Source of the DNA: Salinicola acroporae
Lineage (GTDB): Bacteria > Pseudomonadota > Gammaproteobacteria > Pseudomonadales > Halomonadaceae
Assembly (NCBI RefSeq): GCF_003206615.1
Contig: NZ_PZJW01000004.1
Span: forward strand, 62,001-126,000
Reading direction: 5' to 3'
Length of the DNA stretch: 64,000 bases
Part shown: positions 1-9,327 of the stretch, in pieces
How positions within the stretch are numbered: the stretch's first letter is position 1
Layout: the number at the start of each line of letters is the position of its first letter
Notes under the pieces: generated by a model
Told to the model about the DNA's origin: nothing
What the model saw: only the letters and a program-made list of their open reading frames with translations
Database searches by the model: none
Position numbers and translations under genes: made by a program

Positions 1-472
1 ACGCCGCCGCCGCCGGCAGGGCGTAGAGTAGCACCGGGCCGCCGAGGCGCTTGGCCACCGCGAAGATGATCGGCAGCATCACGATCAGCCCTGCGTCGAA
101 GAAGATCGGGAAGCCCATGATCAGCGAGGCGATACCCAGCGCGAACGGGGCGCGCGACTCGCCGAACAGCGACACCATCCGTTCGGCCAGCACCTGGGCG
201 CCGCCGGAGTGCTCCACCAGCTTGCCGAGCATGGCGCCGAAACCGACCAGCAGCGCCACCGAGCCCAGCGTGCCGGCGAAGCTGTCGGTCATGGTATCGA
301 CGATGGCACCGGCCGGGATGCCGGTGGCAAAGGCGGTCAGCAGGCTGACCAACACCAGGGTGGGAAAGGCGTGTAGATGAAAGCGGATGATCAATACCAG
401 TAGCAGGGCGATCGCGGCGGCGGCGATGCCGAGCAACGGCCCTGCGGTCAGGGTTTGCGTCCAGTCGTCCAT
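1..472 (-). CDS. GntP-family gluconate/organic acid permease, N-terminal part (runs off left edge)
   Basis: The reading frame starts at ATG 472-470 behind a GGGAGAG ribosome site and stays open to base 1, giving 157 residues of a family usually about 450 long. Four hydrophobic stretches are visible at roughly residues 13-31, 35-52, 65-86 and 109-140. The last contains GFPIFFDAGLIVMLPI, typical of the GntP (gluconate:H+ symporter) family. It would be an inner-membrane importer of gluconate or a related hydroxy acid. The substrate cannot be set from this fragment, and its operon partners lie outside the window. Confidence 0.85.
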   Translation of the reverse strand, partial: MDDWTQTLTAGPLLGIAAAAIALLLVLIIRFHLHAFPTLVLVSLLTAFATGIPAGAIVDTMTDSFAGTLGSVALLVGFGAMLGKLVEHSGGAQVLAERMVSLFGESRAPFALGIASLIMGFPIFFDAGLIVMLPIIFAVAKRLGGPVLLYALPAAAA

Positions 473-522
473 GAAGCTCTCCCGGAAGGGGTGGTTACCG
501 TCCCACGGTTGCATGAAGTCAT

Positions 523-541
523 ATGTCTAAAAATACGACAT
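523..541. promoter_or_regulatory. Weak inverted repeat upstream of the GntP-family permease
   Basis: ATGTC and GACAT arms flank a 9-base AT-rich spacer, about 50 bases upstream of the permease start. The position suits a repressor site, but the arms are short and no regulator gene is in view. The rest of 473-712 shows nothing else clear. Confidence 0.3.
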
Positions 542-712
542 TGGTTTGTCGTTCTCACCCTCCTGCTCGCTCGACGGCGCCGGAGGGTGGTCGTCTCGGT
601 ATCGGTAACGTGGTGTTTTTACTACGTCGGAGGCCGACAGGCTCGATAATTTGAACACTCCTCAGGTGCGATCAACACTTGAATGGTCACCCTCATCGTC
701 GGACAGCCAACC

Positions 713-1732
713 ATGTATCGCCAATATTTTTATTTTCTGACGGCTGCGTTGATCGCGGCCACTCTCGTCATCGGCATTTTCTGGTCCCCGCTACTGTGGC
801 TGCTGCTTCTCTGGATACCGCTGGCACTCATCGGCTGGCGGGACCTGCGCTCGCCGCACAACGTGCTGTACAACTATCCGTTGATCGGTCATCTGCGCTA
901 TATGCTCGAGTTCGTGCGCCCGGAACTCCGTCAATATTTCTTCGAATCCGAGACCAGCGGCCGGCCGTTTTCGCGCGAGCAACGTAACCTGATCAATGCG
1001 CGCGCCGACGGTACCGGGGATACCTCGCCCTTCGGTACCATCCGGGATGTCGACGCGCCCGGCTACAACCTCTCCTCTACCATTCCATCCAGCCCGGCAA
1101 GGTGCCGGAAGAGGCCCGCTGGATCACCATTGGTGGGCCCCAATGCACCCGGCCCTATCGTTCGTCGCGGCTCAACATCTCGGCAATGAGCTTCGGCTCG
1201 CTCTCGGGCAACGCCATCGAGGCGATGAATCTGGGCGCCAAGCAGGGCGGCTTTGCCCACGACACCGGCGAGGGCGCGATCAGTCCCTACCACGAGAAGC
1301 ATGGCGGCGATCTGATCTGGGAGCTGGGCACGGCCTACTTCGGCTGCCGCCATGACAATGGCCGCTTCGACGCCGAGACGTTCCGGGAGCTGCATCCAGG
1401 CGCGTCGCTGCCATACCAACAAGTGCCCGACCGGCGTGGCGACCCAGGACCCCAAGCGCTCCCGGGCGATCAACGTGCCGGAAAAGGCCGAGCGGGTGGC
1501 TCGCTATCATCAGGCCACGCTGGATGGCTTCGCCGCGCTCACCGGTGCCATGGGGCTCTCGCACTTCGACGAGCTGACCCCTGACCACATTCGGCATCGC
1601 AGCAGTTACGCGCCGGCTCGCGGCTACGGTGAATTCGAAATGCCGGCGCTGGAGGCCGGCCAGTTGCTCGGCGACGATGTGCCCGAGGTGTGGCAAGCCG
1701 AATGGCGGGCTGCCGGCGTGGATCGGTTCTAA
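713..1732 (+). pseudogene. FMN-binding glutamate synthase-like protein, disrupted
   Basis: Three pieces of one protein lie in order but in different frames. The start (ATG 713, two membrane segments at residues 5-40, then the pre-FMN region) is in frame 2. Near 1070 the frame shifts to frame 1 and continues through QPGKVPEEARWITIGGPQC and the FMN-barrel motif MSFGSLSGNAIEAMNLGA. Near 1385 DAETFRE jumps back to frame 2 at CIQARRCHTNKCPTGVATQ, the cysteine-rich motif of the family. Intact relatives (about 540 residues) have roughly 200 residues between those two points, so a large deletion has removed most of the FMN barrel. The end is a TAA at 1732. It should be non-functional unless the assembly is wrong. 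Confidence 0.88.
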
Positions 1733-1796
1733 ACTCGTCTTGCCGTCGACCGACGCATGCTAGGCTCGACGGCACCCTGATGGTCTGGAGAACGCC

Positions 1797-3956
1797 ATGC
1801 TTCGCTTCCCCCCTTATCGTTATCGCTCGGCCGATCCGGATATCGCCGGTTCGCCGGGCGAGGATCCGTATCGCTGGCTGGAAGCGGTCGACAGCCCAGA
1901 GGCGCTGGCCTGGGTCGAGGCGCAGAACCAGCGGACACTGGCACGCTTCGAGGACGCCGAGTTCGACGCCTTGCAGACGGGATTGCGCCAGATTCTCGAC
2001 GCCGACGACCGGATTCCGTTCGTGGTCAAGCGCGGCGAGCACTACTACAACTTCTGGCAGGACGCCGAGCACCCCCGTGGCCTGTGGCGGCGCACCACGT
2101 GGGCGTCCTACCGCCAGTCACGGCCGGCGTGGGAAGTGCTGATCGACGTCGACGCGCTCAACGCCGCCGAGGGCGAGAACTGGGTCTGGCATGGCGCCAG
2201 TTGCCTGGAGCCGAAGACGCCGGACGCTCCCTGGGAGCGGGCGCTGGTATCGCTCTCCCGCGGTGGCGCGGATGCCGACGTGACCCGCGAGTTCGACCTG
2301 ATCGACAAGCGCTGGGTCGGGCGCGACGATCACGGCGAGGCCGGTTTCGAGCGCCCGGAGGCCAAGGGTGGCATGAGCTGGATCGATCGCGACACGGTGT
2401 TCGTCTATACCGATTTCGGTGCGGACTCCCTGACCAGCTCCGGCTACCCGCGCTGCGTCAAGCGCTGGCGGCGGGGCGAGCCACTGAGTGCTGCCGAAAC
2501 GCTGTTCGAGGCGGACCGACAGGACCTGATGGCGTTGGCGTTCCACGACAGCACCCGCGGCTTCGAGCGCGATTTCATCCATCACGCGCTGGCCTTCTAC
2601 GAGCAGCGCCTGATCGAACTCATGCCCGACGGCGAGACGTTCCCCATCGAGGTGCCGCTGTCGGCGCAGGCGGTGGTGCATCGTGAATGGCTGCTGGTGC
2701 ATCTGCGCGACGACTGGCGACTCGAAGAGAACGACCGGAATTTCCAAAGCGGCGCACTGCTGGCGATCGACTACGACGCGTTCAAGCGCGGTGGTCGGGA
2801 TTTCACCACGCTGTTCACGCCGGATGCCCACCGCTCGCTGGAAGGTTTCGAGTGGACGCGCCACTACCTGGTGCTGGATATCCTGGAGGACGTCAAGCAC
2901 CGGCTGCAGGTGCTGACGCCGGGGCAGGGCGACGACTGGTCGCCGCGTCCGCTGGTCGGCTTGCCCGCCACCGGCGAGATCGGTGTCGCGGCGGTGGACG
3001 ACGAAGAGAGCGACGAGGTCTTTCTGATCGTTACCGACTATCTCACCCCGACATCGCTGTTGAAGATGGATCTGGCACAGACCCAGGCGGCTCGGCCGGA
3101 GAGCGACGCGGAAACGATCAAGCGCGCGCCGAGCTTCTTCGAGGCCGACGGCATGCAGGTGACGCAACGTTTCGCCACCAGCCTGGACGGCACGTCGATT
3201 CCCTATTTTCTGGTGCTGCCGGCGGATGTGGAGCAAGAGAGGCCGAATGCGCCCTTGCCGACGCTGCTCTACGGCTACGGCGGCTTCGAGATCTCGCTGA
3301 CACCCCACTATATCGCCGGGGCCGGGCGCAGCTGGCTTTCGCGCGGCGGCGCCTACGTGGTGGCCAATATCCGGGGCGGTGGCGAATATGGCCCGCGCTG
3401 GCATCGCGCCGCGCTCAAGGGCGAACGCCACAAGGCCTTCGAGGATTTCGCCGCCGTCGCCGAAGACCTGGTGGCGACCGGCATCACCACGCCGCGTCAG
3501 TTGGGCATCCAGGGCGGTTCGAACGGGGGACTGCTGGTCGGCAACATGATCACGCGTTATCCGGATCACTTCGCCGCCGCGGTGTGTGAAGTGCCGCTAC
3601 TCGACATGCAGCGTTATCACCAACTGCTGGCGGGTGCGTCGTGGATGGCCGAATACGGCGATCCGGACAGCGACGACTGGGAAGGCTTCCTGAAGGACTA
3701 TTCGCCCTATCACAACCTGCGCGAAGGCGTGGGCTACCCCTCCGTGCTGTTCACCACCTCGACCCGCGACGACCGGGTCCACCCAGGCCACGCCCGCAAG
3801 ATGATGGCGCGCATGGAAGCGATGAACGCCGGGGACGTCCATTACTACGAGAACACCGAAGGCGGCCATGGCGGCGCGGCGGACAACGCCCAGCGGGCGA
3901 AGCTGAGCGCGCTGGCATGGCGGTTCCTGTGGGATCGACTGGGCAAGGCCGGGTAG
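1797..3956 (+). CDS. Prolyl oligopeptidase family (S9A) serine peptidase
   Basis: A 719-residue cytosolic-type peptidase with no signal peptide. The N-terminal two thirds fit the beta-propeller that restricts entry to small peptides. The C-terminal alpha/beta hydrolase carries the catalytic serine in GGSNGG (Ser575), the aspartate in TRDDRVHP (about residues 658-659) and the histidine in GGHGG (His691). Upstream of the serine is NIRGGGEYGPRWHRA, typical of S9A. It probably cleaves proline-containing oligopeptides, but related family members differ in specificity. GGAG at 1787-1790 supports the start. It appears to be a single-gene unit ending against the convergent amidohydrolase. Confidence 0.92.
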   Translation: MLRFPPYRYRSADPDIAGSPGEDPYRWLEAVDSPEALAWVEAQNQRTLARFEDAEFDALQTGLRQILDADDRIPFVVKRGEHYYNFWQDAEHPRGLWRRTTWASYRQSRPAWEVLIDVDALNAAEGENWVWHGASCLEPKTPDAPWERALVSLSRGGADADVTREFDLIDKRWVGRDDHGEAGFERPEAKGGMSWIDRDTVFVYTDFGADSLTSSGYPRCVKRWRRGEPLSAAETLFEADRQDLMALAFHDSTRGFERDFIHHALAFYEQRLIELMPDGETFPIEVPLSAQAVVHREWLLVHLRDDWRLEENDRNFQSGALLAIDYDAFKRGGRDFTTLFTPDAHRSLEGFEWTRHYLVLDILEDVKHRLQVLTPGQGDDWSPRPLVGLPATGEIGVAAVDDEESDEVFLIVTDYLTPTSLLKMDLAQTQAARPESDAETIKRAPSFFEADGMQVTQRFATSLDGTSIPYFLVLPADVEQERPNAPLPTLLYGYGGFEISLTPHYIAGAGRSWLSRGGAYVVANIRGGGEYGPRWHRAALKGERHKAFEDFAAVAEDLVATGITTPRQLGIQGGSNGGLLVGNMITRYPDHFAAAVCEVPLLDMQRYHQLLAGASWMAEYGDPDSDDWEGFLKDYSPYHNLREGVGYPSVLFTTSTRDDRVHPGHARKMMARMEAMNAGDVHYYENTEGGHGGAADNAQRAKLSALAWRFLWDRLGKAG

Positions 3957-3971
3957 GGCTGTCGCAACCGG

Positions 3972-3992
3972 CTGCCGCCATCGCGGCGGCAG
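3972..3992. terminator. Hairpin between convergent genes
   Basis: A perfect 8-bp stem (CTGCCGCC / GGCGGCAG) with a 5-base loop lies between the peptidase stop and the convergent amidohydrolase stop. There is no T run on either side, so it may only block or stabilise transcripts. Confidence 0.4.
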
Positions 3993-4925
3993 TCAGCCCG
4001 CCATGGTCGGCGCCGGAAGCCGATACCAGCGGACAGCGTTGTCGTGGAGGATCGGCTGGCGGGCGCCCGGTGCGGCATCGGCGATGGCTTGCTCGATCAT
4101 GGCGAGCCAGGTCGCGTAGCTGGCATTGAGCCCGGTGACCGGAAAGTTGCTGGCAAAGAGGCAGCGTCGGGCTCCGAAGATACCGATCGTTTCGGCGAGC
4201 AGGGCGATATTCTGACGCTCGTCCCAGTCAGCCATGGGGCTTCCCAGCTCCGAGAGCTTGACCGCGACATTGGGGTTGGCTGCCAGCGCTCTCATCCCCT
4301 CGCGCCAGCTTGCCAGTCCCGGCTCGCTGCGGTCCCAGGGCAGGCCGGTATGGTTGAGAATCACCCGCAGGTTCGGGGTGGCTTCCAGCGTCCTGGCAGC
4401 ATCCGCGAGATGCCAGGCCGGCACCCGCAGATCCCACGACAGGTCGCGCTCTTCCAGCATTCGCAGCCCGCGGGTCCAGCCGGCATCCTGCAATGAACCG
4501 GGCGCGCCGAGCGTATCGTCGTATCGATCGGGGCGCGCGGCCGTCACCGGTTTGGCGCGCACGCCACGAAACAGCGGCGAATCCATCTGACGATCGAGTT
4601 GCGTTTCGCAGGCCGGATCGGCGAAGGCCGCCCAACCCACCAGTGCCACCGGCAGCCCCTGCTGCTCGGACAGCTGCGTCAGCCAACGGGTCTCCACCTC
4701 CGGCGTTTGGCGAGTCGATTCGGCCTCGCAGTGCACCGTGCCCGCCAGGTGATAGCCCGGGGGGATCAGCGCCCGGATGTCCGCCGGCAGGAACGGCTGG
4801 CGAATGGCGGCGTAATCACCGAGGAAGAAGTGGTCGTCGATCTCATCCTCGAGCCATGGGTAGTGCACGCTGCCATCCAGCGCCCAGAAGTGGTGATGAC
4901 TATCGATCAGGAGCTGTTCGCTCAT
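3993..4925 (-). CDS. Amidohydrolase-2 family hydrolase (COG3618, lactonase-like)
   Basis: 310 residues of the TIM-barrel amidohydrolase group that includes L-fuconolactonase and 2-pyrone-4,6-dicarboxylate lactonase. Visible family marks are DSHHHFW at residues 8-14, ILNHTGLP near 204-211 and FASNFPV in the C-terminal third, where other amidohydrolases have a metal-binding Asp. The gene starts 10 bases after dctM and shares the TRAP operon, so it most likely hydrolyses the imported organic acid or sugar lactone. The substrate cannot be named from sequence alone. Confidence 0.85.
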   Translation of the reverse strand: MSEQLLIDSHHHFWALDGSVHYPWLEDEIDDHFFLGDYAAIRQPFLPADIRALIPPGYHLAGTVHCEAESTRQTPEVETRWLTQLSEQQGLPVALVGWAAFADPACETQLDRQMDSPLFRGVRAKPVTAARPDRYDDTLGAPGSLQDAGWTRGLRMLEERDLSWDLRVPAWHLADAARTLEATPNLRVILNHTGLPWDRSEPGLASWREGMRALAANPNVAVKLSELGSPMADWDERQNIALLAETIGIFGARRCLFASNFPVTGLNASYATWLAMIEQAIADAAPGARQPILHDNAVRWYRLPAPTMAG

Positions 4926-4935
4926 GGGGATGACC

Positions 4936-6216
4936 TCAGCTTGCCAGCCAGTCGAGTGGCAGGGTGATGATTTGCGGGAACGCCACGAACAGCAGCAGCA
5001 GTAAGACGTAGGCCGTGACGAAGGGCAGTACGCCCATGACCGCTTTCTCGAACTTGATCCGGCCCACGCTGGTGATGACGTTGAGCACGTTGCCCACCGG
5101 TGGCGTGATCAGGCCGATGGCGCAATTGAGTACGAACATGATGCCGAAGTAGACCGGGTCGATGCCGGCGATCTTGACGATCGGCATCAGGATCGGCGTC
5201 AGCACCAGGATCGTCGGCGTCAGGTCCATCACCATGCCGACGATCAACACGATGGCCATGATCGCCAGCATCAGCAGCCGGGGGTGGTCGGCCAGCGGTG
5301 CCAGCAGGCCGGCCACCATCATTGGCAACTGGGCGATACTGATCAGCCAGGAGGCGACGCTGGCCGCCGCCACCAGGAACATCACCACTGCCGTGTTGCG
5401 CGCAGCCTGTGCCAGCACTTCGTACAGTTCGGCGAGATTGAGCTCCCGGTAGATCAGGGTGGATACCAGCATGGCGTAGACGGCCGCGACCACGCCGGCC
5501 TCGGTGGGAGTGAAAATCCCGGTCTTGATGCCGCCGATGATGATCACCGGCAGCAGGATTGCCCAGAAGCTCCGGCGCAACGCGGCCAAGCGCTCGGTAC
5601 CGGACGCTTTCTCGGCAACCACCAACGTTTCCTTGCGTGTGATGAACATCCACATCAGCACCAGGGTCGCGCCCATGATCAGCCCCGGTACGATGCCGGC
5701 CAGGAACAGCTTGCTGATCGAGATGCTACCGGCCACCCCGATGATGATCAGCGGAATGGAGGGCGGGATGATCGGGGCAATGATTCCACCGGCCGCCATC
5801 AGCCCGGCGGAGCGGCCCTGCGGGTAGCCTGCCTGGCGCATCATCGGCAGCAGCATCGAACCCAGCGCCGCGGTATCGGCGACGGCCGAGCCGGACAGGC
5901 TGGCCATGACGATGGCGGCGAAGATGGCGACGAAGCCAAGCCCGCCCTTGCGGTGCCCCACCAGGCTCATCGCCAGCAGCACGATGCGCTTCGACAGGCC
6001 GCCGCGCGACATCACCTCGCCGGCGACCAGGAAAAAGGGAATCGCCAGCAGCGTGTAGCTGTCGGCGCCATTGATCAGGTTCTGGGCCAGGATCTGCGAA
6101 TCGAACAGCCCCAGATGCAGCATCAGCACCACGGCGCTGACCAGCAGGGCGAAGGCGATCGGCAGGCTGAGCCCGATCGAGGCCAGCAGCGAGGCGAGGA
6201 ACAGACCTATCGTCAT
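4936..6216 (-). CDS. TRAP transporter large permease, DctM type
   Basis: A 426-residue polytopic membrane protein, the usual length for DctM. It is hydrophobic throughout, with family stretches such as FLVAGEVMSRGGLSKRIV and MASLSGSAVADTAALGS near residues 70-130. It forms the ion-coupled translocation channel with the small DctQ subunit. The start is the ATG at 6216-6214, which overlaps the dctQ stop by four bases (ATGA). The longer open frame upstream is only dctQ read in another frame. Confidence 0.95.
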   Translation of the reverse strand: MTIGLFLASLLASIGLSLPIAFALLVSAVVLMLHLGLFDSQILAQNLINGADSYTLLAIPFFLVAGEVMSRGGLSKRIVLLAMSLVGHRKGGLGFVAIFAAIVMASLSGSAVADTAALGSMLLPMMRQAGYPQGRSAGLMAAGGIIAPIIPPSIPLIIIGVAGSISISKLFLAGIVPGLIMGATLVLMWMFITRKETLVVAEKASGTERLAALRRSFWAILLPVIIIGGIKTGIFTPTEAGVVAAVYAMLVSTLIYRELNLAELYEVLAQAARNTAVVMFLVAAASVASWLISIAQLPMMVAGLLAPLADHPRLLMLAIMAIVLIVGMVMDLTPTILVLTPILMPIVKIAGIDPVYFGIMFVLNCAIGLITPPVGNVLNVITSVGRIKFEKAVMGVLPFVTAYVLLLLLFVAFPQIITLPLDWLAS

Positions 6217-6764
6217 GGTGCCATCTCCTCGCGGTCCTGCATCGACGTCAGCGGAGCCGGCAGCAGCAATCGCAACGTCAGCATCAGCGACATCAGAATC
6301 CCGGCGACCAGCCCGGCCAGATAGAAGACGCCCACGGGGATACCGCTGATCGGGGAAAGGTCGCTCCAGTTGAGCAGTGTCTGGGCGTAGCTGCCCTTGA
6401 CCAGCATCAGACAGCAGATCAGCATCACCAGCGTCACCAGCCGTTGCAACACGGCCTGCGCCCTGCCCGGCAGGCGATCCGAGAACGTTGTCACGCTGAG
6501 GTGCTCGTGTCGCATCAGGCCCACGACGGTACCGAGAAAGATCACCCATACGAACAGGAACCGCGACAGCTCGACGCTGATCGAGATGCCGCTATTGAAG
6601 CCGTAGCGCAGTACGACATTGGCGAATACCAGTGCGATCATTGCCACCAGTGCCAGCACCATCGCCAGGTTGAGAACCTTTTCGGTGAGGTGCGACAAAC
6701 GACATAGTGTGGTCTGGAGCGAGCCATGGGGCGCGCGGACGCTCGCTTGTGCCGGTCTGGACAT
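6213..6764 (-). CDS. TRAP transporter small permease, DctQ type
   Basis: 183 residues with four predicted membrane segments (about 28-53, 63-84, 108-128 and 145-168) after a 25-residue hydrophilic N-terminus, as in DctQ proteins. The motif SVELSRFLFVWVIFLGTVVG is characteristic of the family. It partners DctM in the inner membrane. It lies 59 bases downstream of the solute-binding gene and is translationally coupled to dctM. Confidence 0.93.
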   Translation of the reverse strand: MSRPAQASVRAPHGSLQTTLCRLSHLTEKVLNLAMVLALVAMIALVFANVVLRYGFNSGISISVELSRFLFVWVIFLGTVVGLMRHEHLSVTTFSDRLPGRAQAVLQRLVTLVMLICCLMLVKGSYAQTLLNWSDLSPISGIPVGVFYLAGLVAGILMSLMLTLRLLLPAPLTSMQDREEMAP

Positions 6765-6823
6765 GATGGGTCTCTTCTCGCAATCGGTGGTCGATCGTGT
6801 TGGGCAGCCGCCGCGGCGCCGAT

Positions 6824-7834
6824 CTATTCCGTGTTGGGCCTTGCCGCCTCGATGGCCTCGATCAGCTCGCTGCCGTACTGCTCGGCGAAGCTGGCCTGTA
6901 CCGGTGCGGCGACGATATCCCGCATCGAATCGCGATCCGGCTCCTCCACGATCTGCATGCCCTGCTGCTTGAGAAACTCGAGGTCGCCGGTCATCCGTCG
7001 GGCGAGTTCCTCGCGCTCGAACGTTGCCGAGTCGATGGCGGCCTGGACCAATAGTTGCTGGTTCTCCGGGTTCAAGCTCTCGAACTTGGCCTTGTTCATG
7101 ACCAGGGGCGCCGCGGTATAGGCGTGCGCTGTGAGCGACAGGTAGTCCTGGACCTCATAGAAATTGGCCGAGCGAATCAGGCTGACCGGATTCTCCTGCC
7201 CATCCACCGTGCGGGTTTCCAGCGCCGTGAACAGCTCGGTGAACGGCATCGGCGTCGGGTTGGCGCCCAGGGCCTTGAAAGCGGCGATATGAGCCGGGTT
7301 GGGGGTGGTGCGAAGCGTCAGTCCCTTGATGTCGTCCGCGGTCTCCACCGGGTGTCGGGAGTTGGTCAGGTTGCGAAAGCCGATCTCCCAGAACGCCAGC
7401 CCCTTGAGGTCATGGTCGCCGAGTCTGGCAAGCAGGGATTGACCGATATCGCCATCCAGTACGGCATAGGCATGGGCGTAGTCGTCGAACAGAAACGGCA
7501 GATCGAGCACGTTCAGCTCGCCGACCAGTCCGGTGTAGTAGGGATTGCCGGTCAGCACGATATCGACCTGGCCGCCGCGGGCGCTGGCCACCAGGGCGGT
7601 GTCGCTGCCCAGCTGTCCGCTGGGGAAGACGCGGATCTGCAGGTCGCCACCGCTGCGTTCGTCGACGAGATCGGCAAAATGCTCCGCAGCGAGATGCTGG
7701 GCGTCCTCCACCGGATGGGTGTGGGCGAAGTTGAGTGTCGTGGCGGCCTGGGCGCTGGCGAATGGCAAGAGCACCGTCGCAGCGGTCATCAGGGTAGCGA
7801 GAAGAGGGCGTGACGTTGGGTTCTGGACGGTCAT
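6824..7834 (-). CDS. TRAP transporter solute-binding protein, DctP type
   Basis: 336 residues with a Sec signal peptide (hydrophobic core at residues 11-26, likely cleavage after AQA near residue 30). The mature start TTLNFAHTHPVEDAQH and the internal GLTLRTTPNPAHIAAFKALG, with its conserved arginine that pairs with substrate carboxylate, mark a DctP-family protein. It captures an organic acid in the periplasm for DctQM. The start at 7834 is favoured because the signal peptide begins there; the frame open further upstream is not needed. It is the first gene of the P-Q-M-amidohydrolase operon. Confidence 0.93.
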   Translation of the reverse strand: MTVQNPTSRPLLATLMTAATVLLPFASAQAATTLNFAHTHPVEDAQHLAAEHFADLVDERSGGDLQIRVFPSGQLGSDTALVASARGGQVDIVLTGNPYYTGLVGELNVLDLPFLFDDYAHAYAVLDGDIGQSLLARLGDHDLKGLAFWEIGFRNLTNSRHPVETADDIKGLTLRTTPNPAHIAAFKALGANPTPMPFTELFTALETRTVDGQENPVSLIRSANFYEVQDYLSLTAHAYTAAPLVMNKAKFESLNPENQQLLVQAAIDSATFEREELARRMTGDLEFLKQQGMQIVEEPDRDSMRDIVAAPVQASFAEQYGSELIEAIEAARPNTE

Positions 7835-8259
7835 GCAGGCGATCTCCGATTGAGGGCATCCAGCTGACGTGTCGACCCAGCGATCAACACGCCGTGGCAC
7901 GAGAGACAAGCGCTGTGCCTGAAGAGATCGGTTTCGAAACCGGCGTGCGCTGTACCGAGATGCCTTTGGCGCCGGGCGATATCGGCCAGGGATGGCCTCT
8001 CGCGGCCGCCGCTCCCTCGATGCTCTTCCAGAGAGAGATTGCGCCCAATCGATCAATGTATACATTATACGTTGGTCGCTTCGAAGCGCCGGGCGCCTTA
8101 ACCTTTAGTCCCGTCGGTTGCCGTCGGCGGCCATCGAAGTCGCGGTGATCGGGCGCCGCGACGGATCGCCCCAACTTCGGTTTCCCCGCCCCCTACAGAT
8201 GAGACGTGGGCTGCGTCATACTGCGACCCATTCAATCTCTCTTTGGGAAGATCTGATCG
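7835..8259. other. Divergent intergenic region between TRAP operon and gshB
   Basis: There are 425 bases with no convincing gene. The TRAP side would have a leader of about 220 nt if transcription starts next to the TATAAT at 8069-8064. A few frames are open here but lack ribosome sites and family resemblance. The only clear signal is the palindrome at 8056-8065. Confidence 0.6.
8056..8069 (-). promoter_or_regulatory. Palindrome overlapping a perfect -10 box upstream of the TRAP operon
   Basis: ATGTATACAT (8056-8065) is a perfect 10-bp palindrome of the type bound by GntR/FadR-like repressors. On the minus strand TATAAT occupies 8069-8064 and overlaps it by two bases. A bound repressor would block RNA polymerase on the TRAP operon. 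I see no good -35 at the expected distance, so the promoter may need an activator. No cognate regulator gene is adjacent. Confidence 0.5.
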
Positions 8260-9225
8260 ATGAGCCAGAAAACGGTGAGGCTTGGCGTGGTGATGGACCC
8301 CATCGCCGACATTACCTACAAGAAGGACACCACGCTGACCCTGCTGTGGGCGGCGGAGGCGATGGGCTGGTCGCTCTACTATTTCGAGCAGGAGGATCTC
8401 TATCTCTACGAGGGCCGCGCCATGGGCAGCGCGCGCTCGCTCAAGGTGTTCCGCGACCCGGCGCGCTGGTTCGAGCTGGGCGAGCGGGAGGCGATGCCGC
8501 TGGGGGAGCTCGACGTGATTCTGATGCGCAAGGACCCGCCGGTGGATGGCCACTTCCTCAACGCCGTGCACCTGCTGGCGTTCGCCGAGCGCGAGGGTAC
8601 CCTGGTGGTCAACCCGACCCGGGCGCTGTTCGAGTGCAACGAAAAGCTGTTCGCCCAGCAGTTCGCCCACTGCATCCCGCCGACGGTGGTCTCCTGTCGC
8701 GACGCGGTGCTGCGTGCCTTCCAGGCCGAGCATGGCGACACGATCTTCAAGCCGCTGGATGGCATGGGCGGCACCGGCATCTTCCACATCGGTCCGGAGG
8801 GACGCAATCTCGGCGCGGTGATCGAGCAGCTCACCGAGCGCGGCCAGCGTCAGATCATGGCCCAGCGCTACCTGCCGGAGATCAAGGATGGCGACACCCG
8901 CATTCTGCTGGTCGACGGCGAGCCGGTGCCCTACGGGCTGGCGCGCATCCCCAGCGCCGGCGAGACCCGCGGCAACCTGGCCGCCGGTGGCCGCGGTGTC
9001 TCCCGGGAGCTGACCGATCGCGACTACTGGCTGGTCGAGCAGGTGCAGCCGATGATTCGCGAAAAGGGGCTGCTGTTCGTCGGCCTCGACGTGATCGGCG
9101 ACTACATCACCGAGATCAACGTCACCAGCCCCACCTGCGTACGCGAGATCGACGACCAGCGCGGCACCGACATCGCCGCGCAGTTGATGGCCGCGATCGC
9201 CAGACGGCTGGAAGTCCAGGGCTGA
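8260..9225 (+). CDS. gshB: Glutathione synthetase
   Basis: 321 residues, close to the E. coli enzyme (about 315). It joins gamma-glutamylcysteine and glycine using ATP in the cytosol. The N-terminal domain begins LGVVMDPIADITYKKDTT. The ATP-grasp part has IFKPLDGMGGTGIF (about residues 165-178), the substrate-binding RIPSAGETRGNLAAGG (about 229-244) and the C-terminal EINVTSPTCVREID. It is followed by yqgE and ruvX, a common gammaproteobacterial order. Confidence 0.97.
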   Translation: MSQKTVRLGVVMDPIADITYKKDTTLTLLWAAEAMGWSLYYFEQEDLYLYEGRAMGSARSLKVFRDPARWFELGEREAMPLGELDVILMRKDPPVDGHFLNAVHLLAFAEREGTLVVNPTRALFECNEKLFAQQFAHCIPPTVVSCRDAVLRAFQAEHGDTIFKPLDGMGGTGIFHIGPEGRNLGAVIEQLTERGQRQIMAQRYLPEIKDGDTRILLVDGEPVPYGLARIPSAGETRGNLAAGGRGVSRELTDRDYWLVEQVQPMIREKGLLFVGLDVIGDYITEINVTSPTCVREIDDQRGTDIAAQLMAAIARRLEVQG

Positions 9226-9327
9226 TCCAGCCCCACGGGGCAGAGATGTTACAATAAGCCCATTTCCTCTATGACCGGCGCTCGCAACTCGAGCGCCGGA
9301 TCGCTGCGCGATGTCCGATGGAGTCCT

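Noticed and set aside
2118-3569. Long minus-strand open frame of 483 codons across the prolyl oligopeptidase gene
   Set aside because: It is antisense to a clearly conserved gene, has GC-driven composition rich in Arg, Gln and His, and shows no family resemblance or ribosome site.
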